The position numbers were made by a program, and so were the translations under genes. Below are positions 53,956 through 64,000 of a stretch of DNA of 64,000 bases, piece after piece. The number at the start of each line of letters is the position of its first letter. Position 1 is the stretch's first letter. The stretch is taken from NCBI GenBank assembly GCA_000727475.1, contig KL647288.1, positions 4,659,302-4,723,301 of the forward strand. Direction: 5' to 3'. The notes beneath the pieces are model-generated. The model searched no databases. It saw only the letters and a list, made by a program, of their open reading frames with translations, and was not told the DNA's origin. Source of the DNA: Sarcocystis neurona (Eukaryota > Apicomplexa > Conoidasida > Eucoccidiorida > Sarcocystidae).

Positions 53956-55437
53956 CTTGCCCTTGGTGACGGTGGTTTGTTTGCTGCTGCTGCTGCTGCT
54001 ACTCAGAAAAGTGTAAGTCACCTTGTGGTTCTCAACGGCCGGTCTAGTAAGACAGGGGGCAGTGAAGTCGTCTTACGCGATCAGACACCTTCCACTATAG
54101 GTCCTCGACGGGCGTGCAGTGTAACGCCACAAACTGCTGCCGAACTCCTGCAGGCGGAGGCTGTGCGTCCACTGGCGCCGGTCCACCGTGACTCGCTACA
54201 AGCTGCTTACTCAAGTGAGCTGCGAAACAACTTAGGTGGGACCCCTACACCGGTAAAGGGAAGCACGTTCGGATTCGCCTCGGGCTCCTTTCTGGCAAAT
54301 GCAGAAACCTCGCAAACAGCGACAGCGAGTGTAACGACAGAGTGCGCACGAAGAGGCAGGTATATTACCTGCGGTCCCCGTGCTGGGGTGTCAGCCGCGG
54401 CTGCAGAAACATTCAGGATAGCAGAAGATTCTGACAGTGGAAGGCGAGTAATGGGTGGCCCTCCTGTCGCAGTATCAGGAACAGCTGCTGGTGTGGTAAT
54501 AGAACAAGAGAGGAGGTATTCTGTTCGCAGTCCCCATTTCGGTCTCTTCTCCGATTGTCAAGATTCTCCTTTCCCCAGCAGCTCACAAGAACATCTGCAT
54601 GATCACATCGTCAGTAGCAGCGCATGCAGCATTCAAAACAATTCTAGAGCTCAGTTCGTCTCCCCGTCCATGAGTGAAGACGGGAGGACTCGACTAAATA
54701 TTCAGCTCTCTCCATACGAGTGTGCGCCAGAATTTTTTGACAGGGGCATCTCACGCAGTAACGTTTACTTGGATGTAACGCAGTCGCAGCTTTACCCGCT
54801 CCCTGACAATTATGTCGCATCTGGCCCGATTTCTGGCAATTATGTTGCATCTGTTGGTCGCGGAGGCCGGAACACTCGGCAGAATTCCCTAGGACGCACT
54901 ACGTTCGTTGGGGTGAAGGCTGTAGCAGGCGCAGTCGATGGAACAGACGAAAGTGCTTGTTCGAGGAAGACTCAATCTGCAGTTGAACATGGAGCGGTGG
55001 CTGCAGCTTCGTTCCTCAGCAATTCTGCAGCAAGTGAGACGTCGCTGCAGCGAATAGCCGGAGAGATGTACAACTGGCATTTAGCAGAAGGAGACCCGAA
55101 AGCTGCTGCGCGGAAAGCTCTCCAAACAGAAGCAACGTCCCTGACAGACACATATGAAGATGTGCCGCCGGGAAGTAAAGACGGTACGCTACTGAAGAAG
55201 TCGGCCCGCCTCACTACACGAGAACAGATCTTGCGAGAGTTTCAAGAGGCACAAGATCGAATGAAGGGCCAGGAGGCTCAGCTTCAGCTTCTCAACGAGA
55301 GAATCAAGCAACAGCATTCCATGCTTGCCGCCTGTGTGCCGCCGTCCAAGACCGATTGTAAGCAGCAGCACAAGGTGTATGTACCGTCATCCTGGCGGAC
55401 AGCGGTGCGTGAGCTGGTTTTTTTTGCAGAATTATAA
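53956..55437 (+). CDS. C-terminal exon of the large Ser/Thr-rich gene, with coiled coil
   Basis: Acceptor CATGTTACAG (53955), then about 493 codons to TAA 55435-55437. Early poly-Ala (GCT run), a Ser-rich middle, a short internal duplication NYVASGPISGNYVASV at about 54808-54855, and a C-terminal helix with heptad-like spacing (REQILREFQEAQDRMKGQEA, LLNERIKQQ). A donor-like GCG|GTGCGT at 55405 would make the last ten residues read-through and imply one more exon; none was identified. Same amino acid style as the upstream exons, so assigned to the same gene by composition and strand. Confidence 0.65.
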   Translation, partial: LALGDGGLFAAAAAATQKSVSHLVVLNGRSSKTGGSEVVLRDQTPSTIGPRRACSVTPQTAAELLQAEAVRPLAPVHRDSLQAAYSSELRNNLGGTPTPVKGSTFGFASGSFLANAETSQTATASVTTECARRGRYITCGPRAGVSAAAAETFRIAEDSDSGRRVMGGPPVAVSGTAAGVVIEQERRYSVRSPHFGLFSDCQDSPFPSSSQEHLHDHIVSSSACSIQNNSRAQFVSPSMSEDGRTRLNIQLSPYECAPEFFDRGISRSNVYLDVTQSQLYPLPDNYVASGPISGNYVASVGRGGRNTRQNSLGRTTFVGVKAVAGAVDGTDESACSRKTQSAVEHGAVAAASFLSNSAASETSLQRIAGEMYNWHLAEGDPKAAARKALQTEATSLTDTYEDVPPGSKDGTLLKKSARLTTREQILREFQEAQDRMKGQEAQLQLLNERIKQQHSMLAACVPPSKTDCKQQHKVYVPSSWRTAVRELVFFAEL

Positions 55438-56072
55438 CAGTGGTCTCCACTAACACGAAAGAGATATAGATTTCCACCTGTGGAATGAGTGTTCGATTTG
55501 GTCACACTTAATAAATTTGAGACAGGAGAAATTTCGGGTGCCGGGTTGCGCTTCAAGATAGATGTGTAAAACGAGTAAGTCTGAGGTGTCCCCGCTCACG
55601 GTAGAGCCGCCACAGGAGTCAGTTCAACCGGATATCCTGCTGGCAAGAAGGCAATGCACCAGAGGAAATTCTGACATAGGACAGCGTAGTTTTGCTCGTT
55701 AGAGTGTGAAACGGAGACGTCAACTGGCCATCGAAAAACCTTCTCGGCGTGCTTTACAATCAGGAGATTTCACTTCACAGTGATATGGAACCTCACACTG
55801 CACTGCTCGCTGTCATCACTTTCTCGTAATTAAACAGTGGAGTCGTGGTTTTCTAAGAAGGTCTTGAAATTCTGTCACATGGAACATTGCTTCGGAGCAG
55901 ACAGGACTCGGGTGGCAAGACACAGTGACGGTAGTGCGAGGTCTGGCCTTAGTGCAATTCGTTTGTCGTCGCACATGCTGTACGCAGAGAGTTGTCCTGC
56001 TCTACAGTTTATTACGTATAAACAGAATGGAAATCAACGCTCACCACTAGAACACCGTTCAGTTGTTCGTAT

Positions 56073-56642
56073 TTAAACGTAGCTGGGCAGATATTGACGT
56101 TTGTAACCATGTGTGTGTACACACTTTTGTATTTGCCCCTGAACACGCATATCTATGCCCCACGAAACGCATCTACGTGTACAGTTGCATTTAAATCCAC
56201 AGGTAAGTGTACAGATACCTGAATTGCCGCGCATGCTTTCTGTTACTTCCAGCATCCAGCGTGAAGGGCGAGTGTCTGGCGTGATCCGCATGAGACCGCC
56301 ACAGCATCCAAGGGTCCCCAGACCTTTACGAATTCCATCGTTCCGCCCCGCTGTATCGGCGGATGTGTGTCTGGTGTCCCGCAGATGATCGCCATCTACC
56401 GCTCTCATCCAGCGTGAAGGGCGAGTGTCTGGCGTGATCCGCATGAGACCGCCACAGCATCCAAGGATCCCCAGACCTTTACGAATTCCATCTTTCCGCC
56501 CCGCTGTATCGGCGGATATGTGTCTGGTGTTCCGCAGATGATCGCCATCTACCGCTCTCTTCTTATGCGTGCAGTCGCTGCTGGCGAGCAGCCAAATTCG
56601 AATGCAGATGTGGTGTGGCCTATTCAGTTGCAACGCAGTCAC
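56073..56642 (-). CDS. Hypothetical ORF, 189 codons, containing a 51-residue repeat pair
   Basis: The minus-strand frame spans the 153-bp duplication and encodes two near-identical 51-residue units ending DTRPSRWM. The flanks (LNRPHHICIRIWLLASSDCT; SWGIDMRVQGQIQK) do not resemble a known family. The openness of the frame may simply follow from a stop-free unit being duplicated. Confidence 0.22.
   Translation of the reverse strand: MTALQLNRPHHICIRIWLLASSDCTHKKRAVDGDHLRNTRHISADTAGRKDGIRKGLGILGCCGGLMRITPDTRPSRWMRAVDGDHLRDTRHTSADTAGRNDGIRKGLGTLGCCGGLMRITPDTRPSRWMLEVTESMRGNSGICTLTCGFKCNCTRRCVSWGIDMRVQGQIQKCVHTHGYKRQYLPSYV
56253..56558. repeat. 153-bp tandem duplication, two copies
   Basis: Starts CATCCAGCGTGAAGGGCGAG at 56253 and again at 56406, each copy ending ATCGCCATCTACCGCTCT. 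The copies are nearly identical. The period is 51 codons, and the minus strand stays open through both copies, so that reading gives two 51-residue repeats (AVDGDHLRDTRHTSADTAGR and so on). Confidence 0.92.
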
Positions 56643-57772
56643 GTCTTCTTTGTTTCCTAGTGACTGGTGGTTTCTGTTGCAGAACAGACGAGGACTCCCA
56701 CAATCGCGTGCCCCCTGCTCAAAGCTTTATTGTTGGTGTGTCTTCCTCGTCTACACCATTGTGGAGGTTCTCTTGCTCACGTGATTTCCTGCTTCGTCCT
56801 GGACCAAGTCGGCCTGTTGTAATGTGCTCGGTGTTTTAAATGAACTGTGTTTTCGGTTGGTGACGCCGTCTCCCTCTTCTTGGCTGCAATCCCTTCCTTT
56901 AGCCCTCTTGTGTCTACCTGTGTAATGCAGTCTGTGCCACACAGACGGTGAGTCCCTTTATTAGCAGTAAATGATCTCGCTGAGTCTACCCTTGTGGCGG
57001 CCTCTACAGCACTAAACGAGCAGTGCAGGTGCTCGGCAACGAAGGTGCCTTCAAAAAAACTAAATGCTTCAAGGTCAAAATTAATCTAAATGGTTGTCGT
57101 CACACTTTTTTGCACATGGTTCGGCTATGTAAAGCGGTGAAAATCTAATTTCCCGGTTACGTGCTGTCTGCGCAGAGCCTCAGCCAAACTCAGTAGAGGC
57201 AACTGCCACGACATGTTGTGAGTTGATCCAGCGCGTTCCCAGAGGCAAACCCACTCCACGGAGATCCGTGCGACCAGTGTGAGTAACGTGGTTGTCAGAG
57301 GGACAACGGCGAGGAGTGTAAAGAAGTGCGACCTTGTGCGGGTTTCAGAGCTCGCGACTGCTTCGATAGGCGATTTTCGGCCCATTCTTCCTATGCAGAT
57401 ATGTGCAAGAAATTGTTCCGCCTAATGAAGCCATTGCCCCAGTGCACACATGTTAAGGTTGTACACGTGCAGATATACGTATACGCAGATGTAAGGACAT
57501 TGATGCATACGTAGCAGGCACGTTCCCCCTATATACAAGATATACACATAGATATGCTTATGTATGTGCCTCTCGACGTACGCAAGTGTGGTGTCTTCGT
57601 TTGGCTATTCTTCAAAATAATCTTGTGACCCCGGGAAAACTACAAAGAACTAACCTCGAAGTGGAACCGCACGTGTAGTTATACGGCAAACCCCGGTTAA
57701 CACAAAATACGGTATCCACCGGCTCAGTACAGCTGGAACTGGCCACCTCTATGGTATTGCTATAGTGGGCCG

Positions 57773-58015
57773 ATGAAATACCCCTACTACTGTTTCCAAT
57801 GGGTTAAAGATAAGCCAGTTCCTTTCCATCAAGCACCCTCGGGTAAAAACGCGTTTCGTTCATTGTTGGTACCGACACTCCGGAGCGAGAGATTAGAGAA
57901 ACAAGAAGACAACGCTCTGCTTGGTGTGTATGTCGTCACACTAGACGGCTACACCTCGAAGTACCACCCAAAATTCGAACTGTCACTACGAGCTCAACGG
58001 AAAAACAAAACATGA
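57773..58015 (+). CDS. Small hypothetical ORF, 80 codons
   Basis: ATG 57773 starts MKYPYYCFQWVKDKPVPFHQ and ends SLRAQRKNKT before a TGA. Aromatic- and Lys-rich, unlike the Ser/Ala-rich neighbours. It could be an exon or chance; no splice partners identified. A second ORF, 58429-58779, of similar basic character lies downstream. Confidence 0.22.
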   Translation: MKYPYYCFQWVKDKPVPFHQAPSGKNAFRSLLVPTLRSERLEKQEDNALLGVYVVTLDGYTSKYHPKFELSLRAQRKNKT

Positions 58016-59236
58016 CATCCTTACTGACAAGGAAAGGTCTCCCATACACAGCAAACGCCCTAAAGAAACCTTACAAAGTGTTATGGCCACTCCCACGGGG
58101 GAAAGGTGCATACACGTAGGCCCTGTCAGTTTTCAGATGGCACGCCCGTGTGGACACGCTACATACATGACAGACACACACACCAGGTACATTTTACCTA
58201 CACACTCGTATACGTATACGAGTATAAAGCCGTGGCCGTGAACAAATGAACGTATGAAGCAAAACAAAGAATTTCATGCGATGTCTGACGGCCGCTCCGT
58301 TCGCTGTAGCCATCTCCGCGGTTTCATATATATGTATATATAATGGCATAGCGGTTCAGAAGGTAATATATATATATATATATATTTATATATACACAGA
58401 TGTAGACAGACACTCTTAACACACGTGTATGTACGAACACGTGCATGGACGACCACGTGTACACGCCCGTCAGTCGAAGAAAATGAAGACCACAGCAAAA
58501 GATGCTGGATGCATAAGAAAGGATAGAATTCCTCAAAACCTGAGGAAAACTTTTCCCAGGCTGGAATGCTTGTTGCACGGCTTACAAGCTTCTTCCCCCC
58601 AAAACTCCACGGCACTACGCCTCTTCGTGGAAGCTTTCAGCCTCGACCGCACCGATAAACGTTACCGGAAGCTCTACAATCACTCTCGTTCAGGTGTTTC
58701 TCCCAACAAACTGTCCGTCGAAGCTTACAAGCTAAAAAGACTGAGTCACCTTCAGCAGCCACACAAAATATTACTTTAACACGGTTCAAGGTATTTACGC
58801 AAAAGCACTTTTTCACCCGTATCGAGCGTAGGAAAAAGAGAATTCTCAGGTAAAATTCGAGCAGCTCGGTATATGCGTGGAAGGCTCTTGGACACCAGAA
58901 AACCGAATCGCACGCTATTTCTGAAATAGAACAAGTGAACTCACGCATCTCCTTTTGAAGAATTCCTGCAAGTACGTTTCGTCAAAACCGAATCTGGTGT
59001 TGCTCGCAGTTTATCACCTCCACCCTCGACGACTTCCGCACGTAAACAAATCATATCTTTTCTTGCTGCAGTTTACCACTCTCCCGTGATCAGATTTCCG
59101 CAACTTCGTAAAGACTCGATTTCTTCTGCTCGTCGGCCTCTGCGAAGTCACACCCCCTCGCTTGAAGCTGCCACCCTGAGGAGAGAGAGACATGTCAAAG
59201 AAGAAGGAAACCAGAAAAACTTCGCGAGAATGCTCT

Positions 59237-59439
59237 TCAGGGTTCGAATTTATCCGTGAAGTACTCCTCGTCGAAGTGGTAAATTCTGACGTATCCGTCT
59301 TCTCCTCCTGATGCGTAGCCACCTCCATCCGGCCGCCAGGAAAGAGTGTTCAGCGGCCCGAAATGGCCCTTGCAGCTCCCCAGCTCTTCCTGGTAAACCA
59401 GGTGGTACAGTAGCGCTTCGAACTTGCCTTCTCCACTCG
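59237..59439 (-). CDS. EIF3I: eIF3 subunit i, last exon
   Basis: Minus strand, from acceptor CCTTTTTCAG to the TGA at 59237-59239. Encodes SGEGKFEALLYHLVYQEELG, then CKGHFGPLNTLSWRPDGGGY and ASGGEDGYVRIYHFDEEYF. The GHFGP-N and SGGEDGYVR blocks with a C-terminal YF are hallmark features of eIF3i (TIF34/TRIP-1), the WD40 propeller that binds eIF3b in the initiation complex. This is the final WD repeat. Phase 1 into this exon matches the upstream exon (TTT-A-SGEG). The ORF continues to 59524 only by reading into the intron. Confidence 0.95.
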
Positions 59440-59941
59440 CTGAAAAAGGGGGAATACCATGAAAGAACACGCAAGAACAAAGTAAAAAAAAAATACACAC
59501 ACACACACATACACATGTACACATACACAGAGATGCATCCTCAGTTTGTCACTGCTACACCGAGACGTGCGCGTATAGGTACACGCACACGTACACGTAA
59601 GGAGAGACGCATAGTTTCAGTAATTTACACATCACCCGGGTACTACTACTCACAAACATATACGTGTACGTACGAATGTGGTGAGCAATGGCAATGAGTC
59701 GTCCTGAAGAAATTAAATACAAGTTATCAACGCACGACGGCATTTTCACAAGGGCGGCAACCGGGAGAAAGAAGTGTCGACGTGAGAGAGACAGAGCGGG
59801 AGGGTGAAAGACAGAAACGGAGAGAGGAAAAGTTGAACCTTGTTTTTTGTACCCATTTCGAGAAAATGACAACTCCGCTTCTCCTCGGTAAACACCGTCA
59901 GTGAATTACATACGCGCGCGTGCGCACACACCTGTGTGTAG

Positions 59942-59987
<46 letters not shown>

Positions 59988-61461
59988 CAAGCGACTGTCT
60001 ACGTCGCCTGTCCGTGTCGCCTTTGGTGAAGAAGTAAGGGGAAGACGAGAAGAATGAAACTCGCGAAGAAGACGCGACAGGAGAAGACGAGAAAGGGAGA
60101 ACGGGAGGAGAATCGGGGAAAGTGAAGAAGAAGAATCGAAATGACTAAGAGATCGAAGTCACCAACGAGACAAAACAAGAAAGGCACCCACCCTTGCACG
60201 CGTTTTTGTTGAAAATCCAACTTCTTAATTCGGGGAGAAGGGAACTGCACGTGGAGGAGGACAAAGTAACGAAGGGAAGAAGAGCGAAACGAGGGGAAGA
60301 AGGCGAAAACGAAGGGAAGAAGAGCGAAATGAACGAAAGCGAATGCAACGGCTGTCTCTGAGACGCACGTCAGACAGGTTTCTTCAAGTTTTTCTTCTTC
60401 TGACGACTTGCAGCTTTTTCTTGACACAACGCACATCAACAGTACCTGCGAATTTTTCCGGCATCCCGTCTCATTCTTATCAACGGTGAGAGGACGCAGA
60501 CGCGGAAAACGAGTAAGAAAGACGTGAACAAAAACGCGACGGAGGAGTTACACAAAAATGAGGGAAATGGGGGGGAAAAAAGCAGGAAGAGACACCGTCG
60601 CTCCCCACGTGGGTGACCCTCAAATAAACCGATACACATACGTGATACCGCCTTTCTTCAATCCTTGCTTGCCCACAGCGGGACACACGTCGGAACCCAA
60701 GAAAGCGTGCGAACGGAAAGAGTACGGAGGGAAAGACACATGGACGGCAACGACTGAAAAACGAAGCGAAGTACAGAAAAAGAGAGGCAGACAACTATAC
60801 TGAGAGGAGGTGGAGGAGGACGAGAAGCGACACAAACGAAGAAATACAACGTGCCAGAGAGAAGCAAATCCATGTGCGCCACCGGCTCCAACAGAGGCGC
60901 GCCTTCCTTCTTTGTCTGCAATGTATGTGGAGTAGAAAAGCGTAATGCCGAGAAAGAAACAGAGGAGGTGGAAGCTGGAGAAAAAAGTGACAGGAGAAGC
61001 GTGGGCAAGTGAGGGCAGGAAGGATGAAAAGGAAGTCCTATAAAGGAGAAGAAGGAATGTGGGGAAGAAGAGATTAGGAAGATGGGGAGAAACGAAGCAG
61101 AACCACCCCGACATATCCACAAGTCCCGCTCCTGGAGAGTCACATGCTCAAATGAAAAGAAGAAGCTCTCTCTATAGGGCATGTGTGTATGAGAAGAGAC
61201 AGACAGAAAAAACAAACGTCCCGTATCTGTGTCTACAGAAATACATACAGAAACGCGACGTCTTTCATCTTTCTACAGCAACATACATACACGGAAGGAG
61301 AGGACCAACACCGCTCCATACGTAAAGATATATATATATATATAAGAGGTGACCTTTTCCTCCTTTCACACACACACACACAGATGTATATGTATTGCAG
61401 GGAGGAGCTGGAGGACGAGCGTGCAGACACAACGAGAGAAGCGCAGAAAACAAAGACGTAC
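59440..61461 (-). other. Intron of eIF3i, pyrimidine-rich on its sense strand
   Basis: 2.0 kb between the last two exons. The + strand is strongly A/G-rich (GAAGAGAAAGG and similar, 59750-61170), so the transcribed sense strand is C/T-rich. A long TA run lies at 59941-59978. Phe/Ser/Leu-rich minus ORFs here are shadows. Confidence 0.75.
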
Positions 61462-61588
61462 CGGTGGTTGTGACCTCTTCAGCTGCCTGTCCTCCACCAA
61501 GGAGAATATGACAGCGTCGCTCTTCTCCGGTCTTGTTGAAACGTGGAGAGATATCGCATGCGTTCAGAGGCCTGTCCGTTTGGTAGTT
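61462..61588 (-). CDS. EIF3I: eIF3 subunit i, penultimate exon
   Basis: Minus strand. Acceptor CTTGGTGTTACAG, donor ACCG|GTACGT. Encodes NYQTDRPLNACDISPRFNKT and HILLGGGQAAEEVTTT. The T-x-RP-N-A/S and LGGGQ-A-VTTT pattern is specific for eIF3i. A short insertion (NKTGEERRC) lies between the two conserved blocks. Confidence 0.95.
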
Positions 61589-63137
61589 CTGTAACACCAA
61601 GCAGCACGAATAGCCAAATTTCCCCGAAACGACATTCATACATATATATATATATATATATATCTATCGGCATATCTACATATATATACCTATTTTCAGA
61701 CATATACATGTTTATATAGACATTTATATATATATGCATACCCACCTACATATATCTATTTGCAGACACATATATACCTATATATATAGGTATATATATA
61801 TACCTACGCATCAGCGCATCTACATCTATACCTCTATGCAGACATACATATATACATATATATGAATGCCATTCATATATGTATATATATCAGCACATCT
61901 ATATATATAGTTATTTGCAGACACATATACACATATGTGGACGCCATTTATATATATATACATATATATATATATCAGCACATCTACATCCATACCTATT
62001 TGCAGGCATATATATATATACATATATATATGTATATATACACATATATGAACGCCATTCATACATATATATATATACATTTAGCAGCTAATCTACGTAT
62101 ATATTTATGTGCAGACACAAACAAATACTGACATGATTCAAAATGCGTATACGGACAAACCTACATGGGCATACCCAAGAAGAAAAACACTTTTCGTCTA
62201 CATACGACCCACATGACGGCCAGGCTCCAGATTCACCTGTTCACAAACTTCTTCCACCACACCCTCTACACACAGACAGATTGACGTGAGCAGATAAAGA
62301 CGCACAGGTAGGTCTTCGCCTGTCTATCTGACGTACACCTATTCAAAGGTGGTATGTGGAAACTTATACGCGGGGCGCACACACATACATACACAACAGA
62401 AGCACCCATCTGCACACATGTGCGCGCCGCTTAAGAATGTAGACATATATATATATATATTATATACGTATGTATATGTTTTAGCAATACCAGTGGGAAA
62501 GGTTATATCCAGGAGAGCCAGACAAGATGTCCACATACGTATTCAGATATACCGTTACACACACACATATATACACACTCATACACACGTGTACATCTGC
62601 CTCTCCTTTCTCCATATATTTACACTGCGGGCGAGATGTGATGGGTTTCTTTACACCGATGACTTATATATTCAAAACATACACATCCTCCGACACCACG
62701 CGTGGATATGAAACTCTTGGTATATGTAGAAAAGAACACCACTTCGTCTGGCGCTGCTGCGCGGGAGAGAAACTTCTTTGAAAAGGCATGAAGACGGTGG
62801 TACACACTCACGGAATCCTATGTATCTCTCGCCACGCTCGCACGTAAATATACACGGCCAATGTCATATACATATCTATATCGCCCCACGCTCGCACAGA
62901 AACATATATGGCCAATGTGTATACGTGTGCATATTGACCTGAGCCACATAGACGTTTGATCCTGTAGACGCGGCACACACACACGCATGTGCGGAAGAGA
63001 GTCACATTTATCTACACGGAAATGAGGGACGCAGACGTCCGTGGGCGCAGACCAGAGGAAAAGAAGAAGCAGCCACCTCGTTCACATGCAGAAAATGTCA
63101 CTCGTGGAGGTGGAGAAGAAGAACAACAAACCCTTAC
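61589..63137 (-). other. Intron of eIF3i with AT-rich tandem repeats
   Basis: Holds the degenerate tandem array at 61690-62120 and further TA/CA tracts (62440-62475, 62560-62600). No exon-like frame found inside. Confidence 0.7.
61690..62120. repeat. Degenerate tandem array, about 65-110-bp units
   Basis: The phrase TTTGCAGACACATATA (variants at 61694, 61760, 61839, 61914, 61999 and 62110) alternates with ATGCCATTCATATA / GACGCCATTTATATA / GAACGCCATTCATACA and CAGCACATCTACATC-type blocks inside TA repeats. Confidence 0.65.
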
Positions 63138-63194
63138 CTTTATACAGTTGAAATCAACAGTATCCCACAACTTTGCTGTCCCGTCCGAGCAGCA
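63138..63194 (-). CDS. EIF3I: eIF3 subunit i, internal exon (57 nt)
   Basis: Minus strand. Acceptor ATCGGCTGCAG, donor AAG|GTAAGG (phase 0 both sides). Encodes CCSDGTAKLWDTVDFNCIK, the SxDGTAKLWD core of a WD40 repeat, joining directly to NYQTDRPLN in the next exon as in other eIF3i proteins. The first roughly 200 residues expected for this about 325-residue family are not visible between 63195 and 64000 and should lie further right. Confidence 0.9.
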
Positions 63195-63209
63195 CTGCAG
63201 CCGATGAAT

Positions 63210-63430
63210 CCACACACACACACACACACACGTACAGATGTACATACACATATATATATATATATATAGATAGATACACACGTACACACACACACACGCG
63301 AACGCACACACATTTACACGTACATATGTACATATATATATATACATACATCTACACACGCACATATTTACACATGCACATATCACACATATATACCCAC
63401 ACGCATATGTATATATACGTATGTAGACAC
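63210..63430. repeat. CA/TA microsatellite upstream (on the minus strand) of the 57-nt eIF3i exon
   Basis: (CA)n at 63210-63230 and 63283-63312, with TA tracts at 63249-63270 and 63330-63345. Non-coding intron or flank. Confidence 0.75.
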
Positions 63431-63610
63431 GCCCGTTCACAGCGCCCCGATCATCAGGACGACGACAACTGTGATACAACTTGAACGAAATATTTACTTT
63501 TTGGAAAAATGTAAACACAAGGCTGCAGGACACAACTACCCAGTCACACGAGGTGGTATTGCCTTCCGTAAACATTGCACATCTCCTGGGAACGCACCAC
63601 AGAGATAGAA

Positions 63611-63895
63611 AGACCGTTAGCAGAAGTCAGCAGGGACACACACGTCATACGTAAAACACATATACATATATATAAGCGCGCACAAAAGGCAGTTGTTGGT
63701 TGTCTACAGAAGAATGACAAGATTGCTTCCACGCACAGGTGCTGCACGGATTCAAACCTTTAGCAGTAGTCAGCAGACATACACGAATAGAACGTACAAC
63801 ATATACGCATATATGTACACGCACAGAAGGCGTTTGTTGGTCTGTTTGTAAACAAGAGTCACAGGCCTTCTTCAACATGTAGGTGCTGCAGCCGC
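63611..63895. repeat. 143-bp tandem duplication near the right edge
   Basis: GTTAGCAGAAGTCAGCAG at 63616 recurs as TTTAGCAGTAGTCAGCAG at 63759. Both copies share the AAAACACATATAC/ACAACATATACG block, GCACA-AAGGC-TTTGTTGGT and a CAGGTGCTGCA/TAGGTGCTGCA end. Divergent copies; no clear coding. Confidence 0.75.
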
Positions 63896-64000
63896 GGTGC
63901 AGGCGTGCTAGTGCCCGTGACGACGTTCTTCATTCAAATGCTATACATCCACATATGGTCGCTGTACAGCAAAACTCGATCTCTACGAGCTCTTCATCTA

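Larger units (their letters stand above)
55438..59236. other. Convergent intergenic region between the large + gene and eIF3i
   Basis: No recognisable gene. Contains a 153-bp tandem duplication (56253-56558), a minus-strand ORF through it (56073-56642), and two Lys/Arg-rich + ORFs (57773-58015 and 58429-58779). A TA tract lies at 58328-58392. Confidence 0.45.

Noticed and set aside
59999..61215. Phe/Ser/Leu-rich minus-strand ORFs
   Set aside because: They lie inside the eIF3i intron and reflect its pyrimidine skew.
1..64000. Transposable element search by eye (reverse transcriptase, transposase, LTRs)
   Set aside because: No catalytic motifs or long terminal repeats seen; the repeats are tandem, not interspersed coding elements.

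Overview
The window looks like nuclear DNA of a coccidian apicomplexan (Toxoplasma/Sarcocystis/Cystoisospora/Eimeria side of the tree). The reasons are long intron-split genes, intron-filling (TA/TG/ACGT)n and CTG microsatellites, pyrimidine-rich introns, proteins padded with Ala/Gln/Ser runs, and a eukaryotic translation factor. The genus cannot be fixed from sequence alone. I see no bacterial, plastid, viral or transposon coding, no CRISPR array, and no convincing tRNA or rRNA gene.

Layout. 1-985: possible 3' end of a + strand gene entering from the left (58-codon terminal ORF at 809-985). 986-9395: no convincing gene; one 171-codon ORF and a 207-bp tandem duplication. 9396-39168 (+): one very large gene that I rebuilt as 18 exons with matching splice phases at every junction (5,724 nt, 1,907 codons plus stop, about 24 kb of intron). 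It encodes a low-complexity N-terminus, four membrane helices, a MORN-like segment and a C-terminal DUF900-type alpha/beta hydrolase carrying HGYN and AHSMGS motifs. 39169-44986: sparse; an ORF with a putative signal peptide at 42347 and a strong hydrophobic segment at about 42748-42834. 44987-55437 (+): a second large multi-exon gene for an unrecognised Ser/Thr/Ala/Gln-rich protein with several CxxC pairs and a C-terminal coiled coil. 55438-59236: mostly non-coding, with a 153-bp tandem duplication. 59237-63194 (-): the last three exons of translation initiation factor eIF3 subunit i (WD40 protein), convergent with the second gene; its 5' part lies outside the window or is unrecognised. 63195-64000: tandem duplication and microsatellite.

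The main object is the 9.4-39.2 kb gene: a membrane-anchored, MORN-containing DUF900 hydrolase split over small exons that are buried in repetitive introns. The genes show no functional coupling beyond adjacency. Intron composition follows transcription direction: introns are C/T-rich on the sense strand of both the + strand hydrolase gene and the - strand eIF3i gene. All splice sites were read by eye from GT/AG context, reading frame and phase; no transcript evidence was available.
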